From NCBI RefSeq assembly GCF_027596085.1, contig NC_072471.1:12245810-12309809 (forward strand): 64,000 bases of DNA, in the 5' to 3' direction. Position 1 is the first letter of the stretch. Every line of letters begins with the position of its first letter. The stretch comes from Anoplopoma fimbria (lineage: Eukaryota; Chordata; Actinopteri; Perciformes; Anoplopomatidae). Shown piece by piece: positions 52,969-64,000 of this stretch. The position numbers were made by a program, and so were the translations under genes. Below the pieces are notes generated by a model. The model saw nothing but the letters and a program-made list of their open reading frames with translations. It was not told the origin of the DNA and did no database searches.

Positions 52969-54960
52969 GGTGAGGACAGGGAACATAAGAGGCGGCGGGG
53001 AGCAAGGGGACAGAGTGGGCAGCACAAATTGCTAGCTAAATTTTTATTATGACAGATGAGATGGGTTATTGGAATCCAGGCAAGGCTCTTTGACTGTAGA
53101 TGCCATTACAGGACACGACTGCTTTTAAATCTGGGTCACCTATTGACTTAACCTCGCATTGGGCATCAGCAGGGCCTCATTGCCGTGTAATTACGCCTGG
53201 AATAAATAGGGCATTTGGCTATGTGGCACTACACCACATAGCGTCTGGTATAATGGACAGTGTGGAATTCATTTGTTCTCTTCTGTTCTCTCCTAATCCC
53301 TCCTCTCAACCTCTATTAACTCCCTACATTTTTCATTTCTTCCTCTGAGCCCCTCCGCGACCCTTTGGTTTTCAAGTCATCATTGTTTCTGTCCTTTTTT
53401 TGTGGCCCCCTTTTTTTTAATCTTATTCCCTGCTGTCCTTGAGCAGAAGGAACTGGCGGGGTCACACGGGCCTCGGAAGGAACTGCACCATTAAGAAAGA
53501 GTTGTTAGCAAAACACTGTTCGGGCTGTTACGCAGGGAGAGCTGAAATTAAAGACAATCCCCGTCCTGTGAATTCAACCACCGCAGCCCAATTAGGGAGC
53601 ATAAATATTCTCTTTTCACTGAAACTCAAAGCCTCCTTATCATCCAGCGTACAGTTCTGGGTGTTTTGAAGATATTTTGGGTGGCCATTTGACTCCATAA
53701 TGCCTGTTCAAACCAGATCTAAGTGCAGCACATTACCGCCTGCAGAAAAAATTGCTTCTGGCACTTTGGCCACACATCAGCTCAAAAGAAGAAGAAAAAA
53801 AAAACTAAGCTCCTAGCAAGTTGTGTTCATACTCATGTGTGTGACTACCTTCCTTTGTGTGTCATGCTGTGAGGTGACTGGCTCAGTAATTGGTCCTAGA
53901 GGCTTTTACCTGACTGGTTGACTGGACATGTCAGTGATTCTTCTTTTTCATCTCCAAATGACCTCATTGGCCATTTAGAGCTCATTACCAATACTTTTAT
54001 AAGCTGTTTTAACTGTCATGAAAGGGATTTTTTTCCCTTCTTTTTCTTGTCATTAATTAAAAGCTACACTTTTGTTAGTCAAAGTTTGCAAGCTATTTTT
54101 CATGCACATCACAAAGAGAACAGACGCTCGCTCCTTTGCCTTCATTAGAATGAATTCCATACAACTTGGCTTTTAATAAAAACAACAGGGGTTGCAGTCC
54201 CCGCTCCTGCCGTCCTTGTTTTTAATCTTTTCTAATTAATTTCAAGAAGTCCCGATTAAAATAATGGAATTGTCGGTGAATACATTGTCTTAAGCTTATG
54301 TGAATTCAGTGCAGCTGTTTGAACAGTACATACAATGGGTATTAAACAATTAAATACTTTTGATTCACTCTGAGAATGTCTTGTTCCAAAGCACATGCAT
54401 TTTATTTAGAAAGTTGTTCAATATATTTGAATTCTCTTTAGTAATTTATGAGTAGCACTCCTTTTCTGTGTTTACTGCTTAAGTTCTGTTGGAGTTTACA
54501 AAATCTATTGCTTTTACTTTACTCTTCATACTGTGGATGATGTGGAATATTGCTTTCAAGTTGTGGGGCAATATCAGATTATTGATCATAGGTACATATC
54601 AGGATGCTCCACATCTGTTGATAAGCTGGTGTAAATATACATTATTTTTGTAGTTAGACCTGCACGTCATGCACAAGGTAATGCTCTACAATTATGTTTC
54701 AGAGCATTGCATAGAAAAAAACCATAATTTACTATATGGTTGAAAGGAGTTGTGGTATGGCAGTGGTGACAACAGCCCTAAACAAGCTCATCATTACCAT
54801 GGTAACATTAAATTGCACCTGTGTTGACAAGCCAGATGCTACGGTATAAAACAACAACGGCATCTTCACAGCACAGATGTGTAAGAGTGATAACAGCTAA
54901 AACTTAATTGCAACTACAGAAATTTTTTCCCTAATAAGCGACTTCCTGTGGTCATGAGAA
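52961..54960. other. Non-coding stretch, partly conserved-looking
   Basis: 2 kb without a recognised gene. Segments 53100-53240, 53440-53780 and 54160-54290 lack simple repeats and have enhancer-like composition (for example AATTAGGGAGCATAAATATT), but this is not evidence of function. Confidence 0.38.
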
Positions 54961-54994
54961 TTGCCCTTGCTTCTTTTTTCAGAAGCAAGGGCAA
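54961..54994. repeat. Perfect 14-bp inverted repeat, 6-nt loop
   Basis: TTGCCCTTGCTTCT (54961-54974), loop TTTTTC, and the exact reverse complement AGAAGCAAGGGCAA (54981-54994). This is the longest perfect short-loop dyad seen in the window. It sits right before a family A copy and may mark that repeat's end or an insertion scar. Confidence 0.93.
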
Positions 54995-54999
54995 ACAAA

Positions 55000-55345
55000 G
55001 GATGGGGTTACTACGTCACAAAACCTCGCCCAAACTGGAATATCTCAACAAGTATGGGATGGTTTGCCATGAAATTTTGTTCAGACATACATGGTCCCAA
55101 GAGGATCAGTCCTCCTGACGTTGGTGATCCCCTGACTTTTCTTTTAGCGCCACCATGATGTTTAAGAAGTGTCTCGACAACTAAAATATGTTTCAGACAT
55201 TCTTGGCCCCCTTAAGTTGAACTTTAACAATTTAGGTAATCACTGCATTTTCCATCTTTAGCATCACCAAGGCAAAATTTTGCTTTTGTCCAATACGTCG
55301 GTATTTAACCAAATACCGGCTGAAAATAAAAACATTCTCAGCCTC
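55000..55345 (+). repeat. Teleost interspersed repeat, family A, copy 3 (5' part)
   Basis: AATATCTCAACAAGTATGGG, TTTGCCATGAAATTTTGTTC, GTGATCCCCTGACTTTTC and TTAGCGCCACCATGATG are followed by TTTTGTCCAATACGTCGG. The last phrase is the left end of copies 1 and 2, so this copy supplies the upstream half of the family. Inside it, CTCAACAA/CTCGACAAC and TTCAGACATxCxTGG occur twice, showing that the family's 5' half is itself a degenerate tandem repeat. Confidence 0.68.
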
Positions 55346-57435
55346 AACATACGCTGCAAGTGGCAGATCAGGTCATATTGGACTTTTTGGAATGCACTGA
55401 CAGACACTGCTTTGCAAGGAAATTGTCAAATTTAATCATATTACAGATTTGAAAGAAGTTTTTCTTTTTTCAGTGGAAGAGAGTCTCTTTATTCAGAGTA
55501 ATCCATGTAAAAAAGAGATTCATTGATATCAGGATTATTACCGTCAGGATTTCTATTCCAGCACTCTCCTCTCCCGCTCAGCGTGCCAAGGTTTTTGTCA
55601 GCTCTAAACAGGGTGTTCTGGTCTGCTCCTGTCTGTCCGACAGGCAGGCAGCTAAAAGCTCATTTTGGGTACAGCGAGTCAGAACACACGGAACCTGTGG
55701 TAGAAACTCTGAGTGCTCATCTCAGGCTGACAGCAGGCAGTCCCTCAAGCATTACCGTAGTTGGCCGTGACTGATTTCTGTGAGGCAGACAGAGCCACAG
55801 GGGGCTAAATGTTCTGCTTTGGCTCGTCCGTTTTGATTTGCTCTAGATGCACGGCTGTTTGACATTTTGTCTTTCGGATGTGCTTTCTTTGAATTCGCGG
55901 CAGTTGTTTACTCTCAATAAACACCACAAACAGGACGGGTGAGTGGGACACAATTAGGACCTTATTTTTAGATGTGTGCTATAAGGTGACCTTGCTACTG
56001 GCTGAAGCGCATTGCGTGTTTTCTCTATTATAAACATGGAAAATACAGCCTCAGAATGCTGTAACCTGCATTGAGTTATTCAGAATTGAATTATACTTTC
56101 AATAAGTCAAGGTCTCTGATGCCTACCTTGCTCTCAAAGACTACGAAATGTTTATCGGTGTGCAGGTGTCATCGATTTAACAGATGGTGGACAAAGTGAC
56201 CGAATGATTCACGCAATGACAGGCTGCACAAATCAGCCTGAACCTTATTATCTTTATCCATTCAAAGTCTCAGATATTAATTATTTTTTTTCCTATTTGA
56301 AGAAAATCTCTGTTGACAGCGGCAGCAAAAGGAATGAACTGTACATGGCTTCTGTCAAGGCTTTTATGCAAAAACCTCAAAAGATTGCTAGGGAGAAATG
56401 AAGCATTTCATTTACTTTATTGTCAGTTTGAGCTATAGGAGGATGTTTACAGTGACAGTCTGCCAATAAGAGAGACATTCAGGGCTAAGAGTAAGAATAG
56501 CTAGGGCTGGAGACCCTTATGGTGTACGTACGCCGCAGAGCAGTTGCCAAGGCGACGTTATCACCTGGTATCCACCATTGGAAGCAACAAATCCAGGGTC
56601 TGCTATTTATTCTCTTTTCTTAGAAATGGAGGTGACAGGCGATGGCGATGGCAAAGAGAGTACATTATTGATTAACACAAGACCCGACTTGTGCCCCTTG
56701 TTCGTTCTCCCATGGCAATCCCACAGGCCTTCCAGTGAGCAGAGTGGTGGGCTATCTCGTTTCGACGGTGGTTTATGGGGCCTGTCATTGGGATGTGGAG
56801 GAGCATGTACTACAAAGAGAAGGTGAGCCCGGAGACTCCCAAGAGAGGGACGGGATGTGACGGTTGGGGGTCAGAGGTGGCAGGCTGTGAGTACAACAAT
56901 ATAGGGCTGAGATTCCAGAGTGGAAGAAAGACAGTGGCAGAGTTTGTGCAAGTTGTGCTGGTTGTTGAGGGTGTTATAGTTGATGCATTATTCCACATAA
57001 TGCTTTGAGCAGAGGATAAAAATAAAAAAAATAGATATTTGTCTCTGCAGTAAGCCTTTTATTGTTGTCCAGAAACCCGGGGAGACATGGTCTTACATTT
57101 TGATGAACATGGGCACTGTAGTTTCTGTAACTCTATCCTATCTATCCTGGTGGCAAAAATGCCCATTACTATGTTAACAACTCGCAAATACAATATTATT
57201 TTGTCTCTTTTTAACGCTAGGGAATTAGTGCCCTGCTGTTTAGGAAATGACCGTGCCTTTATATAAATAACTACCTAGTGGAGACCTGTTTTTGAAGATG
57301 TACTTCTTCAGGAGGAACAAATGAGCCACAAGGCTGTAGACCGGCTCTGGAAGTCAGAGAGCTGCTCGAGAGGGATTGACACAATGTTGGTTTTGATCTT
57401 TTCATGGGTATTGGGAACAAATATTTAACCTTAAA
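55346..57435. other. Non-coding stretch
   Basis: About 2.1 kb without a supportable gene. An 87-bp exon-like interval at 56736-56822 (acceptor CCTTCCAG, donor AAG|GTGAGC) is open in all three frames and resembles no known domain, so it is not called. Confidence 0.42.
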
Positions 57436-57627
57436 CCTAAACCTATCCAAAAATTGAAATGGAATCAGAATGAATGGAAAAAAGATCAGCCAATGCTAAA
57501 TATTTCCAAGAATGAGGTATCTTTTGCTACACAGGTCTATAATGTACTCCAGTCAATATCGTCCTACAAAAGATGACGGCACATCTCCTAGCAACCACAA
57601 GCCATCAAATGTCGGTGAATCACTGCC
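57436..57627 (+). repeat. Local duplication, unit 1
   Basis: This 192-bp unit starts CCTAAACCTATCC and ends GAATCACTGCC. It recurs at 57713-57903 with one substitution (A to G near the start) and one length change in an A run, about 99% identity. No gene or known transposon is recognised in it. Confidence 0.97.
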
Positions 57628-57712
57628 GATTTTTCGGTTCAGCCATTTCACAAACCGTAGGAAAGAAAAAATGCAAATTAATCGATTAAACCAAAAAATC
57701 GCCCAGCCCTAA
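57628..57712 (-). repeat. 85-bp spacer between duplicated units, transposon-end-like
   Basis: Read on the minus strand, the spacer begins TTAGGGCTGGGCGATTTTTT, a phrase resembling the terminal sequence of some fish DNA transposons, then has AATCGATTAATTTGC. It occurs only between the two units. It may be a small MITE fragment or part of the original unit lost from the second copy. Confidence 0.35.
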
Positions 57713-57903
57713 CCTAAACCTATCCAAAAATTGAAGTGGAATCAGAATGAATGGAAAAAGATCAGCCAATGCTAAATATTTCCAAGAATGAGGTATCTTT
57801 TGCTACACAGGTCTATAATGTACTCCAGTCAATATCGTCCTACAAAAGATGACGGCACATCTCCTAGCAACCACAAGCCATCAAATGTCGGTGAATCACT
57901 GCC
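57713..57903 (+). repeat. Local duplication, unit 2
   Basis: The second copy of the unit at 57436-57627, in direct orientation, offset 277 bp at its start and 276 bp at its end. After GAATCACTGCC the sequence continues with ACAGGAAATGCC, where unit 1 continues into the spacer. Confidence 0.97.
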
Positions 57904-59335
<1,432 letters not shown>

Positions 59336-59745
59336 ATTTGATCAAAGAAGCCCGTCATTTCATCATGGCGAATCTCATATGCCATCTTATCTCTGTAACA
59401 TAATGTCCGAAACAATTCAAAGAGAGCTGGTTATTCGCGTGAGAGTGGCTCTTCACCGTGACTGACAGCTTTCTGCTTCCAGAACGTGCTCTGCCAAGAA
59501 CATTATGGACAGGTTGCTGTACGAGTGGGGGGGGGGGGGTGCCGTGGAAGAAAATGTTCCTCCCCTGCTCAGAGGACTCCGAATGGATTTTGGCATTTGC
59601 CTGCTTACTGGTATCCCTTGCTGCTGCAAGTTTCTTTTCACAACGCTTGCTTACAAACCGTGTGTCAGCCAGCTCCCATCATGCCACAGGCCATCACAAC
59701 CAGAACACACGCACCTCGTCTCACACGTAGAAACACAAGCACACC

Positions 59746-59769
59746 TTTTTTTTTTTTTTTTTTTTTTTT
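59746..59769. repeat. Homopolymer T24
   Basis: An uninterrupted run of 24 T. Confidence 0.95.
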
Positions 59770-61289
59770 CTCTTTGCGCCTGTCATATCACATATCCAAA
59801 CGGTGCAGATTACACTGTTACAGACTTCTCGCTGTCTCCTCGTTTGACCACTTCCAAGACTCTAAATGCCACAAAATGCAATCGCGGCACACAGGTTGTG
59901 GTGTGAAATGTGAGGCAGCAGACCCCCACTAATATGATCTTTCACAGTCTGTTGGAGGGGAGAAATACTGAGCAGGATGATGGCTTACCTTGCTACTGTA
60001 AGCAGAGGAACCTTACCTGTTTAAGCACGATGCACACTACGGACATGTGTCTCCTCCAAACCAGCTGCATGTTTTTCAAAGGACCCCCTTCTCCTTTCTT
60101 CTACTCCCCGCCCTCCACCCCAACTCCTGCTTCCCCCGTCAGTGTCGCCGATTGCTTTCTTCCAGCCTGCTTTTAAATTAGTCTGTCTACCCATCTTCGC
60201 CTCTCATGTTATTTTCATAGAAGGCAATCCAAAATGGAATTCATGTTAATTTGAATATGGGTCCACTGTCCCTCACAAGAGATAGTGGACAGAAAGCAAT
60301 CTGAGCTAAGGAACAGGGTAGACATGTCTCGCAGAAATGTGTCTCCTGCCAGGCAGTGACAAAAAATGCAAATCATTTCCATGTTTCCACTTAGGAAGCG
60401 TCTAGACGCTGCACTCTTGACTTTTCAAGCTACAGAACAATTTTAATTTTAATAACAAAATATTTGTGCTTTGGAGTTACTTCTGGTTGTACGTATAGGT
60501 CAGTAACTTTTCAAAAGGTTTATTATGCATCAGAAAAAATAAGAGAAAACTTCTGATTAAAGCCTTAATTAATTTCAAAGAAGGCATACACACATACTGC
60601 AGACACACTAAATGGCGGGAAATAATCCTGGCCCCCAAGTCATTAGCCATGCCGTGAATTCACAAGCAGCAAGGCTGTTTCTTGTTTACAGCCATATTGA
60701 TGAACATCTACATCCAATATGTTGCTCCATTGATTCTTCATTATTTTAGTTCCCTTGACTATTTCAGTGTGGCATAGCAGCAAGATGTACACAATTGGGC
60801 TTTCTATTAAAACCAAGTCATTAAAAGCATGCTGCACAACAATTTATAATTAAAATACCAGCACCAGCTGAAGGTGAGAGTCTCAGTACTGGTGCCACGT
60901 GCTATTCATTTCCTTGACTAATTTAAAGAGACAGTTTTTGCCGTTGCTATGATGATGTATGTACCGCACATGTGTATTTAAGTGTTAATAAATGGTGACA
61001 ATACTAGGAAAAAGTGTTTTCTTTAATTACAAATAATAGCAGTTAATTACCAATAGGTCAATATTGTGTGAATGTAAAAAGCATGAACGACGCATGTTAA
61101 TCAGTTTATCATATGATGTAGTCTCTAGCCTTTTTACATTGATAATTAGCTCCAGTTTGATTGAACCTAAATTATCAGTTCCGTTGACAAGCAAAGTCAA
61201 ATTTGCACAGTAATCTTCCGGCCCACAGACGCTCTCTCCCTTTGGCACTGAATTGTTAAAATATCAGTCTTTTGTCAATATCAGTGTTG

Positions 61290-61660
61290 ATTGTACAGTG
61301 TCACAGACATAGATCTATGCAGCGATAATAAGACACAATTGATTAGCTTTGCTTCTCAAATGAGCCCTTCGCAAGGAAATTGAAATAACACAGAGTCAAA
61401 CCATACAGATATGATTTATGGTGCTTTGAGATTGGGATCTAGTGGTATTTACATAATCGGCAGGGGAGAATTTGCTATTTCCATTGCTGTGTTGTATTTG
61501 AACAGCAGCCCTACACTTACTTGAGTCTGATTATGTTGCATTGTCTTAAGCTCTTGATTTCTAAAGGCTTTGATTAAGTGATTGGACAAATAATTAGGAG
61601 AATTGTGAATATGCATCAATGTGAAAATTACTCAGGGAAAACATAAATTACCATAACCAG
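61290..61660. promoter_or_regulatory. Possible conserved non-coding element
   Basis: A repeat-free AT-rich block with GATAATAAGACACAATTGAT, AAGTGATTGGACAAATAATT and ATATGCATCAATG, resembling clustered homeodomain and POU-type sites of vertebrate enhancers. This is a compositional impression without alignment support. Confidence 0.2.
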
Positions 61661-63100
61661 AACAAATGCAACAATCTTTGCCCTATTACATAAACTATCA
61701 AAAAGTTTGCATGGATGTTTATTCAGCCTAACATTGTTGAAACAGAGCAGCTAACATTGGAAATGAGAGCAACAAGTTAGCGTGCCGAGTGTTTGCAGCA
61801 GAGGGATGGTATTCATAGCCAAGCAAGGCTAACCATGAAAAAAGGCTTTAAGAACCTTTTAATAAAATGAACTACTGAAAGTTAACTACTGAACAAGGAT
61901 TTCAGTGTGTTATCAAAATAAGTTAAGAGGTTATTTCAAGTAAGAATCATACAACAAAAGAATTATAAAAGTATTATTGTGTGCAGGAACGAGAAGAATC
62001 TTAGAAGGGCATTTACATTGCATCTACCAAAATAATGAAAAACAAACGAGACAAAACAGTATTCACAATTTAAAAGACGTGTTAAGAAAAACAAAATGAA
62101 AACGTGTACGTGTATTTACTTTAACTTTGCTAAACAACAACCACTGGGAATGGTAACTATAGAAAAGTCAAAAATGAAAGCACTGACTGATTATATCAAT
62201 CACGTCATCTGTCTGCCAACATTAGCCACCGTCATTTTCTGGTCAAACCAGACTGAGTAAGGAAGTAGCAGCAAAACCAGAGTGTACTGAAATGAGAAAA
62301 TGTGTGCTCTATTGATATTTAATTCAAATGTCCATTTTTAAGAGGGAAGGTGTGCAGTTTCTTCTTTTAAAATGAATCTAGTCTTAAAGGCCAATTGGTA
62401 GCTATGGCTTGCTTTTTGTCTAGTGTCTTCAGAGTATGCATTTTACTGCCAACCACCCAGACCACTAATTTGCATTAACGACTTAGAATCCAGTCAGCTG
62501 GTGAAGTCTGGATGTTCATACGGAGATTTCAAACAAAGATGTGTTCATTTTGAAGCCTAAAATAATTCCACATCGCTGAATGTGAAATTTGCAACTTCAA
62601 CATAAAAACATGCCTCAAAGACACTTTATACAAAAACCCCTGTAGTCAAAACCCAGTCTGTGGTCCAGATAGCACACATGACCCATGCACATACGCACAC
62701 ACAGCGAGAAGTAACGCCCTGGGACAACGAGAGCTGCTGCCTGTCCTCTGCTTGTACAACCACAAAAAGGTCACTGCATGATTTATGCACCTGTTTAGTG
62801 AGTTAGATGGGAACTGTTTGTGCTTTGGGGCACCTGACCCAATCACAATGTGAAATATGAAAATGAAATTCCGCTCGTGCATTGATTTACAAGGTTGAGT
62901 ATGTATTAAGCTGCCCTATTGGGAGCCGCTGGATAAATACATACTTTGTGTTTGTGTTTGTTTTGTGTAGTTATGTGCTCCCTGGCTGCTTATAGCATGT
63001 GTGTTCCAAAGATTGTGCATGCGTGAGGTTGCAGTGTCAGATCAGGTCAATGAATAATATGTTAGCCGACATTTGCATACACAAAATTAAATACCAAAGC

Positions 63101-63143
63101 GTGACCACGCATAATTTTTTGCGTGGTCCACGTCTGTGGTCAC
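63101..63143. promoter_or_regulatory. Dyad cluster of GACCAC/GTGGTC, RUNX-like sites
   Basis: GACCACGCA (63103-63111) and TGCGTGGTC (63120-63128) form a perfect 9-bp inverted repeat with an 8-nt loop. A second GTGGTCAC (63136-63143) is the exact reverse complement of GTGACCAC at 63101-63108. TGTGGT, present at 63135-63140, is the RUNX consensus core. Three related sites within 43 bp may be a regulatory cluster. Confidence 0.3.
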
Positions 63144-64000
63144 CACTGAAAGAGAAATCAAGAAAAGTGCATGTGCACCCGTATTTACGTGCCTGTGTAC
63201 TGACACTTCTCTCCATTTCTCCGTCAGATGCGAGCAGCTATCTTGACATGACGGTGCCCTGTGTTGGAGACATGTATTCTTTAACATGGCAGCTCACAGG
63301 GGAGAGGCACAGATGGCTTTTGACTCCTTAATGGTTCTGGATGGCCATGGCTGACATTATTCTAGTCGACAGTACGCTCCATAGCTGCGGTAATTGAATA
63401 CCACCTGCGTGCTCCTTTTCATAAAAAATGAATGTTTCTGTCAATGATTAATTAAACAATTAATTTAGTGGTGGCCTACATTTAGAAAAACTTGAGAAAA
63501 CTTGGCTTTATTCCCAAATGAGTCTATGTTTTATTGTGGATCAGACTTTGCCAAAACAGCAGGTGGGTACATTTTTGAAGCCATAAATAAAACATGAGAA
63601 GTGTGCGCTGTATCCTCCCCTGTGATTTGGGTGATATCATGACTCTTTTGGTGTCTTGTTGGATGCATCGGGCAACACTTGGACTTCTCCAAATGGTAAT
63701 CTACATTCACATGAATCTTTGCTTCTACACCATTTGTCATACAAAATCACATGCCATGTTTTCTCATGCATTTATTAAGTAGCTACACTGGCTAAACTTA
63801 ATTTCTGAATATAGCGGAAGTTAATGATATTGAATAAAAACAACCGACCCCCGCACTCAGGCGCTTTTAATTAAGAGCATGAGGCAGTGCATTTGAGATA
63901 ACGCATTCACGCCAGAGGTAAATATGGTACTAGTGTGCACAAGCTTGTTTAGCATGACAGCTGTGTTGGATACAGTACTGCATTAAATCAAACCCAATTA
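63144..64000. other. Non-coding stretch at right edge
   Basis: AT-rich sequence without a recognised gene, RNA or repeat. Short open frames here have no domain. Confidence 0.5.

Noticed and set aside
54961..54994. microRNA precursor at the 14-bp hairpin
   Set aside because: The perfect stem is too short and the flanks do not continue pairing, so a canonical pre-miRNA of about 60 nt or more is not formed.
56736..56822. 87-bp interval with acceptor CCTTCCAG and donor AAG|GTGAGC
   Set aside because: Splice consensus is good, but all three frames are open and none resembles a known protein, so coding status cannot be supported.
59458..59932. Three long overlapping plus-strand frames
   Set aside because: They pass through a G homopolymer and a T24 run and overlap each other in different frames, so openness is compositional.

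Overview
The window reads as a vertebrate, almost certainly teleost (percomorph-like), nuclear genomic segment. The case rests on long uninterrupted (GT)n tracts, AT-rich low-density sequence, and interspersed repeats I recognise from fish genomes: a CR1/L2-superfamily LINE, a tRNA-headed SINE, hAT-like non-autonomous elements and several unnamed teleost repeat families. There are no bacterial-style operons, rRNA, functional tRNA or CRISPR arrays. Only one short stretch (755-925, + strand) looks like a possible protein-coding exon, so most of the 64 kb is best read as one very long intron or an intergenic gene desert.

Layout. 0-6 kb: the possible phase-1/phase-1 exon near the left edge, then unannotated single-copy-looking DNA. 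6-8.2 kb: a fragment of a common teleost repeat (called family A here), then a 5'-truncated LINE relic with recognisable reverse transcriptase motifs and several frameshifts. 8-28 kb: mostly unassigned DNA with two perfect 16-bp palindromes, a SINE/LINE-type tail at 12.5 kb, a LINE 3' UTR fragment at 16.3-16.6 kb and a dispersed repeat at 23.5-23.9 kb. 28-29.1 kb: a decayed hAT-type transposase relic on the minus strand beside another dispersed-repeat fragment. 33-38.1 kb: three giant (GT)n microsatellites within 5 kb, a foldable dyad cluster and a purine-rich tract. 39.8-40.2 kb: a SINE with a perfect 12-bp target-site duplication. 43-48 kb: two copies of a hAT-like MITE (one with an 8-bp target duplication) around more family A and other repeats. 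50.6-55.3 kb: further teleost repeats and a 14-bp perfect inverted repeat. 57.4-57.9 kb: a near-identical local duplication. 59.2 kb: a fourth giant (GT)n tract. The rest is AT-rich single-copy-looking DNA, parts of which have the look of conserved non-coding elements, although conservation cannot be tested here.

No genes work together here in any way the sequence shows. The functional content, if any, would be one exon of a long gene plus cis-regulatory DNA. I found no convincing undescribed biological system. The observations most worth checking are the candidate exon, the 57.4-57.9 kb duplication, the hAT relic, the clustered giant GT tracts and several perfect dyads. Repeat family assignments come from memory of teleost repeat sequences, not from a database search.
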